This document shows positions 16,382-24,272 of a stretch of 64,000 bases of DNA, piece by piece (position 1 is the first letter of the stretch; every line of letters starts with the position of its first letter). Under the pieces are notes generated by a model that had not been told where the DNA came from, did not search any database, and saw only the letters and a program-made list of their open reading frames with translations. The DNA is taken from positions 50,085-114,084 of the forward strand of contig JAOARC010000041.1 in NCBI GenBank assembly GCA_025210745.1. Direction: 5' to 3'. Origin of the DNA: Bacteriovoracaceae bacterium. Its GTDB lineage: Bacteria > Bdellovibrionota > Bacteriovoracia > Bacteriovoracales > Bacteriovoracaceae. The translations under genes were made by a program, and so were the position numbers.

Positions 16382-16997
16382 ATTTTATCATTATCTAAGC
16401 TCTTTTGAATTTGTTGATAGCAGCCATGATATCTTCCATTTTGAAAGGGTCTGGAAAGTCTCTAAAAATATAATTGATGAGTTAGATGAACCGGTTGATG
16501 AGTTAGTTATTTTGGCAGCTGCTTACTTTCACGATATAGTTTGTTTTGCAAAAGATGATCCTAGAAGATCACAGTCATCTAAACATGCAGCGATAAGAAC
16601 AACTGAAATTCTAACTCAAATGGATTTTCCAAAAGATAAAATTTCTCATGTTGCTGATTGTATAGAAAGTCACTCTTTTAGTGCAGGAATTGAATGTAAA
16701 ACTTTGGAAGCAAAAATTGTTCAGGATGCAGATAGAATGGAATCTTTAGGAGCAATCGGTCTTGCTAGAACATTTTATGTAGCAGGTCTTATGAAGAGCA
16801 ATATCTTTAACTCTAAAGATCCGTTTGCAAACAATAGAGAGTTTGATGATAAAAGGTTTGCTATTGATCATTTTTTTGTAAAGTTATTAAAATTAAAAGA
16901 CACAATGAATACAGAAGCAGCAAAAAAAATAGCGAATCAAAGATCCGCTATTTTAGAAAACTATTTAAATGATTTAAAGAGTGAACTTTTTCTTTAA
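16353..16997 (+). CDS. HD-domain phosphohydrolase
   Basis: The start at TTG 16353 follows an AGGGAG ribosome site and gives 214 residues; an upstream TTG at 16329 would add eight residues and has no such site. The metal-binding pattern is H...HD...D: an early histidine in 'SSHDIFHFERV', 'AAYFHDI', and 'QDADRMESLG'. This resembles YedJ-type predicted metal-dependent phosphohydrolases. The gene overlaps the end of mtaB by 29 bases, suggesting coupled expression. A nucleotide or phosphoester substrate is likely but not identifiable. Confidence 0.85.
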   Translation: MSQVEFWKNKFYHYLSSFEFVDSSHDIFHFERVWKVSKNIIDELDEPVDELVILAAAYFHDIVCFAKDDPRRSQSSKHAAIRTTEILTQMDFPKDKISHVADCIESHSFSAGIECKTLEAKIVQDADRMESLGAIGLARTFYVAGLMKSNIFNSKDPFANNREFDDKRFAIDHFFVKLLKLKDTMNTEAAKKIANQRSAILENYLNDLKSELFL

Positions 16998-16998
16998 A

Positions 16999-17047
16999 GT
17001 ACGTGAGACTTTTTACGTTACAGCGCTGCTTAGTTTGTCTTACGTAC
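16999..17047. other. Inverted repeat between convergent genes
   Basis: GTACGTGAGAC (16999-17009) and GTCTTACGTAC (17037-17047) form an 11-bp arm with one mismatch; CAGCGCTG lies in the loop. It lies between the HD gene and the convergent dehydrogenase gene and probably helps terminate transcription, although no clear U-tract follows on either strand. Confidence 0.4.
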
Positions 17048-17049
17048 CT

Positions 17050-18000
17050 CTAAGAAGTAACTTCATTAACTAAATTATTATTTACAAAAAATTCGTTAAT
17101 TTGATCAGCAGCCATCTGTCCAACTCTAAACTGAGCTTCTTCAGTACTTCCTCCTAGGTGTGGAGTTAGAATTAAGTTATCTAGTTCATGTAATTGAGTC
17201 TTTTCTTTTAAAGGTTCTGTTTCAAATACATCAAATCCAGCACCTCTAATCGTATTATTCTTTAAAGCATCATATAGATCTGCTTCATTTACAATTTTTC
17301 CTCTTGCTGCATTTACTAAAATAGATGATGGTTTCATTTTAGATAATAAGTCTTTATTAACTACGCCTTTAGTTGCTTCAATTAATGGAGTGTGAATTGA
17401 TACAATATCACTATCGCTAAATAACTCATCTAGCGAGTTAACTTTTTTTGCCCAAGAAAATGGAGACTCAGTTACACCTGGATCAAAAAAGCTTACTTCA
17501 ACTTCAAAACCTTGTAGTCTTTTACATAAAAGTTGTCCGATTCTTCCAAATCCCATAATGCCAACTTTCTTTTTCCAAAGTTCATTTCCTGTAAAAGCCG
17601 CTTTATTCCATTGACCTTCTTTCATACTTGCATGGGCCCAAGGAGTTTTTCTAAGTACACTCATCATTAAAGCAAGTGCATGCTCTGCAGCTGAATTATT
17701 ATTTGCTCCAGGAGTATTGGAAACTTTTATTCCTTTTTCACTGCAATAAGCTTTATCAATATTATCTGTTCCTTCACCGGCTCTGATAATATATTTTAGA
17801 TTTGGAGCTTTATCGATAAGTTCTTTATTAGGTTTAGTTGCTGATCTAATAATTAAGCCATTAGCTTTAGGAAGTAATCCTTCAATTTCTTCTTGTGTAC
17901 ATTTTTTATTTGGGTGAACTTCAATATTTTCATTAGCACATAGGCTTTCAAAAATATTTTTGTCCATTCCATCACATACTACAATAAACGGTTTACTCAT
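17050..18000 (-). CDS. D-isomer 2-hydroxyacid dehydrogenase, SerA-like short form
   Basis: The 316-residue product has the two-domain dehydrogenase layout. The NAD-binding motif GFGRIG is near residue 150. Catalytic residues are visible as Arg in 'NAARGKIVNE', Glu in 'FETEPL', and His in 'LTPHLGGST'. It resembles 3-phosphoglycerate dehydrogenase (first step of serine synthesis) but ends without an ACT or ASB regulatory domain, so allosteric serine control is not expected. An AAGGAG ribosome site precedes the ATG. Another hydroxyacid substrate is possible. Confidence 0.85.
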   Translation of the reverse strand: MSKPFIVVCDGMDKNIFESLCANENIEVHPNKKCTQEEIEGLLPKANGLIIRSATKPNKELIDKAPNLKYIIRAGEGTDNIDKAYCSEKGIKVSNTPGANNNSAAEHALALMMSVLRKTPWAHASMKEGQWNKAAFTGNELWKKKVGIMGFGRIGQLLCKRLQGFEVEVSFFDPGVTESPFSWAKKVNSLDELFSDSDIVSIHTPLIEATKGVVNKDLLSKMKPSSILVNAARGKIVNEADLYDALKNNTIRGAGFDVFETEPLKEKTQLHELDNLILTPHLGGSTEEAQFRVGQMAADQINEFFVNNNLVNEVTS

Positions 18001-18071
18001 TATGATCTCCTTTATTAATTTAAAAACGCATTAAGCATATCTTTAATTGATATAAAGGACAAATGAGAAAA

Positions 18072-18102
18072 GAGTTCTTCTCTAAAATATAGAGAAGAAC
18101 TC
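18072..18102 (-). terminator. Rho-independent terminator for the minus-strand gene at 18111-18455
   Basis: GAGTTCTTCTCT (18072-18083) and AGAGAAGAACTC (18091-18102) are perfectly complementary with a 7-base loop. On the minus strand the stem is followed by TTTTCTCATTT. It lies 9 bases after the stop codon. Confidence 0.8.
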
Positions 18103-18110
18103 AGACTTTA

Positions 18111-18455
18111 TTATGCAATAGACTTTAGTTCTAAATTAGTTTGCAGAGCATGTAATGTTCCCTGGAACTCTGAAAGGGTAGGCAGATTTCCAAAGTGGGT
18201 GTTTTGACCTGCATTCATAGCAATAAAGTCAAAGATTTCAATTGGAGTGGATTTTTCACGATCTTTTTGAAAACATCTCCAGTTTGTTTTTTTCGTGAGT
18301 TTGTAATTCTCGAAGATACTTGCGAGAAGTTCTTCTTTGGTTTTTACGCCGATACTTTGAACTTTTCCGCCTCCGCTGATCTCAAGATACCAAATCTTGT
18401 AATCTTGTTTTCTAGATGGACCAACTTTCGTTTCGACAGCAACAGCAAGATACAT
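18111..18455 (-). CDS. Conserved-looking hypothetical protein, 114 residues
   Basis: I do not recognise the family. A perfect AAGGAGG ribosome site lies upstream of the ATG and a strong terminator follows, so it is very likely a real single-gene transcript. The protein is cytoplasmic, with a beta-rich N-terminal half (YLAVAVETKVG...YKIWYLEISGGGKV) and a helical C-terminal half. There is no signal peptide or membrane segment. The strong translation signals suggest it may be abundantly made. Confidence 0.75.
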   Translation of the reverse strand: MYLAVAVETKVGPSRKQDYKIWYLEISGGGKVQSIGVKTKEELLASIFENYKLTKKTNWRCFQKDREKSTPIEIFDFIAMNAGQNTHFGNLPTLSEFQGTLHALQTNLELKSIA

Positions 18456-18851
18456 AGTGACCTCCTTGTTTGTCTCTAAAAAACTTAAGCATTCGTTGTG
18501 TGTGTGTGAGGTTGCTTAAGTAATTTGATGCTTCCTTGCAAATTTAAATTGGAACATATTTTCATCCTAAAAATACTGTGTCCCAATTTTGGGTCAGCTT
18601 CCTGCTAACTATATATTAGCCCATTATAATTTGGGTTTCATCTTTTTTAGGTTAACAATTTCTCTCCTATAGGCCTAAGGATGTAAGATATTAACGGAGT
18701 ATTAGACTCTTGATTCTTTTGGTCAGGCCATTAAAGTGCTGAAATTGTGGTGTTTTATGCTTTGCCCCTATGTGGGGGCGAAGTGCCCCTATGTAAATAA
18801 GTATCTTTCTTTTTACTTAACTAAAGTCAATTTCTTACATAGAATAAAAGC
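18456..18851. other. 396-base non-coding region with several palindromes
   Basis: No gene is visible. The region contains an 18-base near-palindrome at 18579-18596 (core CCCAATTTTGGG), a GC-rich hairpin GCCCC-TATGT-GGGGGC at 18764-18779, and the direct repeat GCCCCTATGT at 18764-18773 and 18785-18794. It separates divergently transcribed genes and must hold promoters for both directions. A small RNA is possible but not demonstrated. Confidence 0.45.
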
Positions 18852-19352
18852 ATGAATAAAGTATCAAAGGCTGTATTGGGCCTAATTGCACCATTAAAAA
18901 TAGTATGGTTGGGTTCAATTGTTAGTGTTGCTATGAATGTTTTTATTGTATTAATTGCTGGTGGAAATACAGCTTTATCTTTTGAAACTATTGGCCAAGA
19001 AGTTTTATGGTTTATTTTCTTAATAGGGCTCATTGTTTTTACATTTCAATTACATAAAAGGAAGTATCGTTTTGTTGGAGCTGTGGATTCTAAAAAAACT
19101 CCATTTTTAACTCCTTACACAGAAGATGAAAAAGATATTTTAAAATTTTATCCAAAGTATTTTATTTTTATGGGACTTATATGGTTCTTATCTTGTGTTG
19201 CGACTATGGGAAGTTTGGCGCTTTCATATACAAGTGGAAATCTATTTTATGTTTTAGTAATTGGTATAATAAATTGCGTTTTAATTATTTTTCAATATAA
19301 ACCAAACTATTTAAATTTTGTTGTCATTAAAAAGAGAATTCTAAATGAGTAA
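18852..19352 (+). CDS. Four-helix integral membrane protein of unknown function
   Basis: The 166-residue product has hydrophobic segments at about residues 12-36, 46-66, 98-122 and 128-150, with short charged loops and no signal peptide. I recognise no family. The gene overlaps murJ by eight bases, so the two are probably translated together. This suggests, without proving, an accessory role in envelope synthesis. Confidence 0.75.
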   Translation: MNKVSKAVLGLIAPLKIVWLGSIVSVAMNVFIVLIAGGNTALSFETIGQEVLWFIFLIGLIVFTFQLHKRKYRFVGAVDSKKTPFLTPYTEDEKDILKFYPKYFIFMGLIWFLSCVATMGSLALSYTSGNLFYVLVIGIINCVLIIFQYKPNYLNFVVIKKRILNE

Positions 19353-20910
19353 AGCAAAGATGATTCTTTCATCCTTAAAAATGGCAATTGCGACACTTAT
19401 TAGTCGAGTTTTTGGACTTATAAGAGAGCAGGTTATGGCATTTTATTTTGGAGCAAGTTCTTTAACAGATGCTTTTTTAGTTGCTTATAGAATTCCAAAC
19501 TTATTAAGAGATCTTTTTGCTGAAGGAGCTTTTTCTGCAGCATTTGTTCCTAGTTTTATTGAAGTTAAAAATAAGTCTCAAGAACAAGCAAGAACCTTTT
19601 TATGGCAGCTTTTTATTATGTTATTTGTGGTAACTGGGCTTTTAAGTTTGCTCATCTATATCTTTGCTCCACAATTGATTGGTTTATTTGCGCCAAATTT
19701 TACGGGGGATCCTCTAAAGTTTGAACATACTATTTTTCTCACAAGAATTATGTCTCCTTTTTTATTACTTGTAAGTTTAAGTGCTCTTTTAATGGGTGTG
19801 TTAAATAGTCTAAAGGTTTTCTTTATTCCATCATTGGCACCAGCATTTTTTAATATAACAATGATTTTATCTATGATTATTTTGCCATCTTATTTAGCAA
19901 AGTATGATATTCATATTATTTACTCATTAGGATTTGGTGTTTTGTTTGGAGGATTTGTTCAAGGGATGATCCAAGTTCCTTTGATCTTAAAACATGGATT
20001 CTCTTTTACTTTTCCAAGAAAAATTATCACTAAAGAGTCAATTAAGGTTTTTAAAAAACTTGGGCCTGGTCTTTTAGGTTTTGCAGCAACTCAAATTAAT
20101 TTATTAGTTACTACTATTCTAGCAACTTCTTGTGCTGTAGGAGCTGTATCTTGGTTAGGTTATGGCTTTAGATTATTTCAGTTGCCGGTAGGTATTTTAG
20201 GAGTATCTATAGGAAATTCTAATATGGTTCATTTTACTGATCTTTGGAGTAGTGATAAAAAAAATGAAGCTAAAGAAATTTTTATGAGTAGTATTTTTCT
20301 AAGCTTAGCTTTAATGCTACCTGCATGTATTATTTTACTTAGTTTTAATGAGCATATAGTAAGAATTGTTTTTGAAAGAGGCTCATTTGACTCTCTTGCA
20401 ACAAAAATGACAAGTACAGCTTTATTTTTCTATGGAATAGGTCTTCCATTTTATGGAATATATAAAATTTTAGTACCTGTATTTTATACTTTAGATAAGC
20501 AGAAGGTTCCGGTCGTAGTTAGTATTATTACAATTATTGTAAATATAATTTTTTGCATGTTCTTGGTACCAAGCTATGGGTTTAAAATTTTGGCCATAGG
20601 AACAACAATTTCAATTAGCCTTAATTGCTTGATTCAATTTATGATCTTAGCAAGATTAATTGATCTTAGGTTTGAGAAGAATCATCTTAAGGCTTTTTCT
20701 ACTTACTTAATAAGTTTTGTCTTACTTTGCTATGCAGCAATAAATATGGAGAGTTTTATTCATGCAAGTACATTACTTGCTATGCTAGCTAATTTGTTTG
20801 CAAGTATGGGACTTGTCTATATATGTTTCTTTGTTCTTTTATATGCCCTTGGGCAAAGGCAGATAGTGTATAGAGTGAAAGATAAATTATTAAAAAAGAG
20901 AACTAAATAG
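19345..20910 (+). CDS. murJ: Lipid II flippase MurJ
   Basis: The 521-residue, roughly 14-helix membrane protein has the MurJ signature at its start: 'SRVFGLIREQVMAFYFGAS', then 'DAFLVAYRIPNLLRDLFAEGAFSAAFVPSF'. The arginines of this region line the central cavity in MurJ structures. MurJ moves lipid-linked peptidoglycan precursor across the inner membrane. The length is normal. The start overlaps the upstream membrane-protein gene. Confidence 0.95.
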   Translation: MSKAKMILSSLKMAIATLISRVFGLIREQVMAFYFGASSLTDAFLVAYRIPNLLRDLFAEGAFSAAFVPSFIEVKNKSQEQARTFLWQLFIMLFVVTGLLSLLIYIFAPQLIGLFAPNFTGDPLKFEHTIFLTRIMSPFLLLVSLSALLMGVLNSLKVFFIPSLAPAFFNITMILSMIILPSYLAKYDIHIIYSLGFGVLFGGFVQGMIQVPLILKHGFSFTFPRKIITKESIKVFKKLGPGLLGFAATQINLLVTTILATSCAVGAVSWLGYGFRLFQLPVGILGVSIGNSNMVHFTDLWSSDKKNEAKEIFMSSIFLSLALMLPACIILLSFNEHIVRIVFERGSFDSLATKMTSTALFFYGIGLPFYGIYKILVPVFYTLDKQKVPVVVSIITIIVNIIFCMFLVPSYGFKILAIGTTISISLNCLIQFMILARLIDLRFEKNHLKAFSTYLISFVLLCYAAINMESFIHASTLLAMLANLFASMGLVYICFFVLLYALGQRQIVYRVKDKLLKKRTK

Positions 20911-20977
20911 TTGTAGTTTTCCTAGATAATGATTAAACTATCTTTGAATATATATTTAAATAAGGATAGGGCTCATC

Positions 20978-21427
20978 ATGAGAACAGATTTTAATACATT
21001 AATTGCGCTTGCAACTCACACAGTTAACCATTTAACTCAAGATAACTTAATCGAATACTCTGCTGATAAAAGAGCAGATCTTTTAGACTCTCTTGCAACT
21101 GAGCTTGGAGTAAGCTTTTCAACAGATGAAGATATTAGAGATCAAGCAGTTGAAGAAGTTGAAGAGAAGTTTGGTATTGATGAGATGCAAGAAGATATTA
21201 CTGAAACAGAAATGTTTAACCATGCTAGAAAAGAAATCATTAAGTCTTTCCAAGGAGAGAGTTTGGGTGGACTTTATATGGTTGAGTCTCTTCATAATGT
21301 TGCAAATAGAGTTAAAGATTTCATGTTAAATAGCGACCTTGTAGAAGATGTATTTAGCACAGATGAAGATCTTGTAGCGTTTTTAGTAACGAATATGAGA
21401 AAGTTTAATCCAAGAGTTACAGCTTAA
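20978..21427 (+). CDS. DUF507-like protein
   Basis: This 149-residue acidic, soluble helical protein has an N-terminal segment 'THTVNHLTQDNLIEYSADKRADLL' and a repeat-like second half. It resembles DUF507 proteins of deltaproteobacteria and Aquificae, though at this level the match is moderate. No catalytic motif is visible. It is a single-gene unit with an AAGGATAGGG ribosome region and a strong terminator, which suggests good expression. Function unknown. Confidence 0.65.
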   Translation: MRTDFNTLIALATHTVNHLTQDNLIEYSADKRADLLDSLATELGVSFSTDEDIRDQAVEEVEEKFGIDEMQEDITETEMFNHARKEIIKSFQGESLGGLYMVESLHNVANRVKDFMLNSDLVEDVFSTDEDLVAFLVTNMRKFNPRVTA

Positions 21428-21452
21428 AAAGTAAATAAATTCAAATACTTAT

Positions 21453-21484
21453 ATAGGCGATCCTTTAGAGATCGCCTATTTTAT
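21453..21484 (+). terminator. Rho-independent terminator after the DUF507-like gene
   Basis: ATAGGCGATC (21453-21462) and GATCGCCTAT (21470-21479) pair perfectly with a 7-base loop, followed by TTTTA. Confidence 0.9.
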
Positions 21485-21523
21485 AAATAATTTTCTCAAG
21501 TATTTCCTAAAGTTACCGATTAA

Positions 21524-21558
21524 GCTTTGGAAGAGGGTAATTTTTCCCCCTCCAAAGC
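21524..21558 (+). other. Stable hairpin upstream of the Gly/Asn-rich protein gene
   Basis: GCTTTGGA (21524-21531) pairs with TCCAAAGC (21551-21558), and the inner AGAGGG/CCCCC can extend the stem. It lies 56 bases before the start codon at 21615. It could be a second terminator, a leader structure, or an mRNA-stabilising element for the secreted protein. Confidence 0.5.
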
Positions 21559-21614
21559 ACTTATGCATTAAGGTAAAATATTTAGGTGTGTAAACTGTTA
21601 AGACAGGGAATATT

Positions 21615-23702
21615 ATGAATAAGGGAATTTGGTTAGTAACATTATTATTATCGCTTAACTCATTTGCGATTTCTGATAAGAAAATTGTTGGAGAGCTATT
21701 AAATAAGTGTAAACAGCTTAAAGGTTCTTATGAGGTTTTAAGAGAAGATCCTGTAAGAGATGGTAATAAGCTTATTGAGTGTGCAAAGGTAAAGTGTTCT
21801 CTTGCAACGAAGGGGGCGGACGAAACAACTGCACAGCAAGTTAGCTCAAGCGATTTTTCGTTTGAAAAAAGAGGTGCTGCACTAGTTGCTTGGTCTCCAC
21901 GAAAATGTATAACAACAACATCTGCTTCAGATGATGATTTTATTAATTCTAGTAATAATCAAACAGGAAATAATAATAACCAAAATGGAAACAATAACGT
22001 TAATGTTAGCGGTGATATTAACGGAAATGGGAATACTATTGGAAATGGTAATGTTGTTATAAATGGAGATAACAATACGATTATAGGGTTATGTGCACTT
22101 AATAAGTGTCCAAGTGGATACTATATTGATGTTAATGGAAATATTAGAGGACCAAACGGTGAAATCATCGGAACGATGGGTGAAACTGATTGGCATATTT
22201 ATAATGGTAATCAGTCAGGTAGCTGTCCCGGAGGTTGTTATTTGTCAGCTGGTGGAAGTTCAGTTGCATATAACGACTGGGCTAAAAAGTGTTTAAAAAT
22301 TAAAAAGTTTAAATGGGGTCAAGTTAAAGGACAAATTAAAGGTGTTAAAATTAGAAGAAAGTGCGCTAAGTTAGGTTATGGTGCTTCCTTAGTAAATGGA
22401 AAAGTTGTTGTTTCTGGAGGACCTAGTGGCCATATTGGAGGAACTTCTAGTGGATGCTCTGGTGGAAAGGGTGGATGTTCTGGTAATGGTTCATCAAATG
22501 GAACTATTGTTATTTCTGATTCTGATGATGATGATTTAATTGTTATCGATGATGGTAGTGGACATACTTGTAATGGTGGTGTTTCGACAAATGGATCTGG
22601 AAGATGTGGTGGATCTTGGGTTTGGAAAAATAATAGAAAATGTCCTTATACGAGTAGTTGGAGAGAGTGTTTAGATCATGACTATGATGTGATTACTTCA
22701 AGACATGGTGATATATTACATTGTATTAACTGTGAAGGAAGAGGAAGAAGAGGCCGTGCTGACGGTGGTCTTGGTGCATGGGGAAGATCAGCTGGTGGTA
22801 TTTTACAAGGAGTTGGTAGTATCTTTGGTGCTGTAGCTCCGGGATTATTTGGCTGGCTATCGAGTAAAGAATATGCTGGAGCCATGAAATATGGTTATGA
22901 GCAATGCCGTTTGATGCAAGAGAACTATGTTACGCAAACTTATTCTTATATTAGTAATAACGAATTACCTGATAGAGATGTGACATCTCCAGGTTGTAAT
23001 GGATACGGTATGGGCGGATTCGCTGGAGGCTTAGGTCTTTATGGAAATGGCTATGGCGGTTTTGGAAATCCATACATGGGAGCTGGTTATACACCAGGCT
23101 TTATGGCCGGAATGTATGGTCCATATGGTGGAATGAATCCATATGGAAGCATTAATGCAGGAATACCTGGATTAGGTGGAATCTCTGGTGGGTTTGGAAT
23201 GCCTGGACTTGGTGGTGGACTAAATGGTGGGTTCACTGGCTTAGGAGGTTCTTGGGGAGGTACACCTGGTATAAATGGTGGTGTAGGAGTTCCTGGTTTT
23301 GGATGGGGATCTAACCCTTATGGAACAGGAATGGGACCTAATGGAAACTTTGGATTACAGTTTGGATATGGAAATGGTCTTGTTCCTTGGGGCAATGGCA
23401 ATGGATCATATTGGAATGGTAATGGTGGAATGTATGGAAATGGCGGACTTTATGGTCAGGGTGGAATGTATGGAAATACAAACTGGGGTGCTATAAATCA
23501 AAGCTATCAATCTAATGCCCAAGCGGGAGCTATAGGTAATTACTATCAAAATGCAGCACTAGCTGGACAGTACCAAAATGCTGGTAATAATTATTATAAT
23601 AATATGGCAAATAGTTATTACGGATATGGACCTAGTTATTCTCCGTTTAACTTAGGCGGTGGTTTGAATTTTAATCTTGGCTTTGGAGCTGGTTGGAATT
23701 AA
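21615..23702 (+). CDS. Large secreted Gly/Asn-rich low-complexity protein
   Basis: The 695-residue product has a clear signal peptide (cleavage near NSFA|IS). It then has a Cys-containing N-terminal domain (about residues 27-100) and an Asn/Gly repeat stretch (about 110-165, NGNNN and NGNG units). A second Cys-rich region (about 160-370) follows, with a hydrophobic Gly/Ala segment near 395-420 (GVGSIFGAVAPGLFGWL). The last 250 residues are almost entirely Gly, Asn, Tyr and Pro repeats. I recognise no family. The composition suggests a cell-surface or extracellular structural protein such as an adhesin, fibre or slime component. Cysteine pairs suggest disulfide stabilisation. Confidence 0.8.
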   Translation: MNKGIWLVTLLLSLNSFAISDKKIVGELLNKCKQLKGSYEVLREDPVRDGNKLIECAKVKCSLATKGADETTAQQVSSSDFSFEKRGAALVAWSPRKCITTTSASDDDFINSSNNQTGNNNNQNGNNNVNVSGDINGNGNTIGNGNVVINGDNNTIIGLCALNKCPSGYYIDVNGNIRGPNGEIIGTMGETDWHIYNGNQSGSCPGGCYLSAGGSSVAYNDWAKKCLKIKKFKWGQVKGQIKGVKIRRKCAKLGYGASLVNGKVVVSGGPSGHIGGTSSGCSGGKGGCSGNGSSNGTIVISDSDDDDLIVIDDGSGHTCNGGVSTNGSGRCGGSWVWKNNRKCPYTSSWRECLDHDYDVITSRHGDILHCINCEGRGRRGRADGGLGAWGRSAGGILQGVGSIFGAVAPGLFGWLSSKEYAGAMKYGYEQCRLMQENYVTQTYSYISNNELPDRDVTSPGCNGYGMGGFAGGLGLYGNGYGGFGNPYMGAGYTPGFMAGMYGPYGGMNPYGSINAGIPGLGGISGGFGMPGLGGGLNGGFTGLGGSWGGTPGINGGVGVPGFGWGSNPYGTGMGPNGNFGLQFGYGNGLVPWGNGNGSYWNGNGGMYGNGGLYGQGGMYGNTNWGAINQSYQSNAQAGAIGNYYQNAALAGQYQNAGNNYYNNMANSYYGYGPSYSPFNLGGGLNFNLGFGAGWN

Positions 23703-23725
23703 TTATTATTAGATAATAAAACTAT

Positions 23726-23757
23726 AAAAAGGGCTTTGAAAAAAGCCCTTTTTTATT
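23726..23757. terminator. Bidirectional terminator between convergent genes
   Basis: AAAAAGGGCTTT (23726-23737) and AAAGCCCTTTTT (23742-23753) pair perfectly with a 4-base loop, with A and T tracts on either side. It serves both the secreted protein gene and the zinc-ribbon gene. Confidence 0.92.
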
Positions 23758-24168
23758 TTAAAGATTATGTACTAATATTTTTACTTCATGTTGAAATAGA
23801 ACTTCTATCTTGCCATCTACAAGTGCTTGCACAACTCCTGGGCCAAATTTCTTATGATCAATAAGATCACCAACAGCAAATTTTGTTTTTATAGTATATT
23901 TTTGTGATGTTCCAGAGGCACTTGCAATTTCTTGTGCCCATAGGTCGTTAATATTCACAGATTTCTTACTTGCTGCTTTTGATTTTGTTGTTTTAACTTT
24001 TTTAGCTTTAGTTGCTGGATCTTTATACGCATGAGTTGCACCGCAAGTTTTACAAGTAACTTTTCCAATAGTTTTTGGATCTTTCATAACAACAATCATA
24101 TGTGCTAAAGGTAGCTTACACTTTCCACAATAAGAAAGAACTTCTTTACCTGCTGCAAATTCAGACAT
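23758..24168 (-). CDS. Zinc-ribbon protein with a C-terminal Tudor/KOW-like domain
   Basis: The 136-residue product begins with a treble-cysteine ribbon: CGKC at about residues 14-17 and CKTCG at about 39-43. A Lys/Ala-rich basic linker follows. The C-terminal segment 'FAVGDLIDHKKFGPGVVQALVDGKIEVLF' resembles the Tudor-like tails of UvrD/PcrA helicases, which bind RNA polymerase. This suggests a nucleic-acid or RNA-polymerase-associated protein. It is transcribed divergently from uvrC, which fits a repair or transcription link. No named family is assigned. Confidence 0.75.
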   Translation of the reverse strand: MSEFAAGKEVLSYCGKCKLPLAHMIVVMKDPKTIGKVTCKTCGATHAYKDPATKAKKVKTTKSKAASKKSVNINDLWAQEIASASGTSQKYTIKTKFAVGDLIDHKKFGPGVVQALVDGKIEVLFQHEVKILVHNL

Positions 24169-24272
24169 TTAATTTCCTTTTTTTAAATAATTTAAAACAC
24201 GGTTTTTTTTCTGATAGAATGGTAATCTTAAGAGATAAAAACTTATAAAAACGATTTATTCTATCTAAATGT

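Noticed and set aside
18195..18479. 94-codon plus-strand frame opposite the 114-residue minus-strand gene
   Set aside because: The minus-strand gene has an AAGGAGG site and a terminator in the right place; the plus frame has neither.
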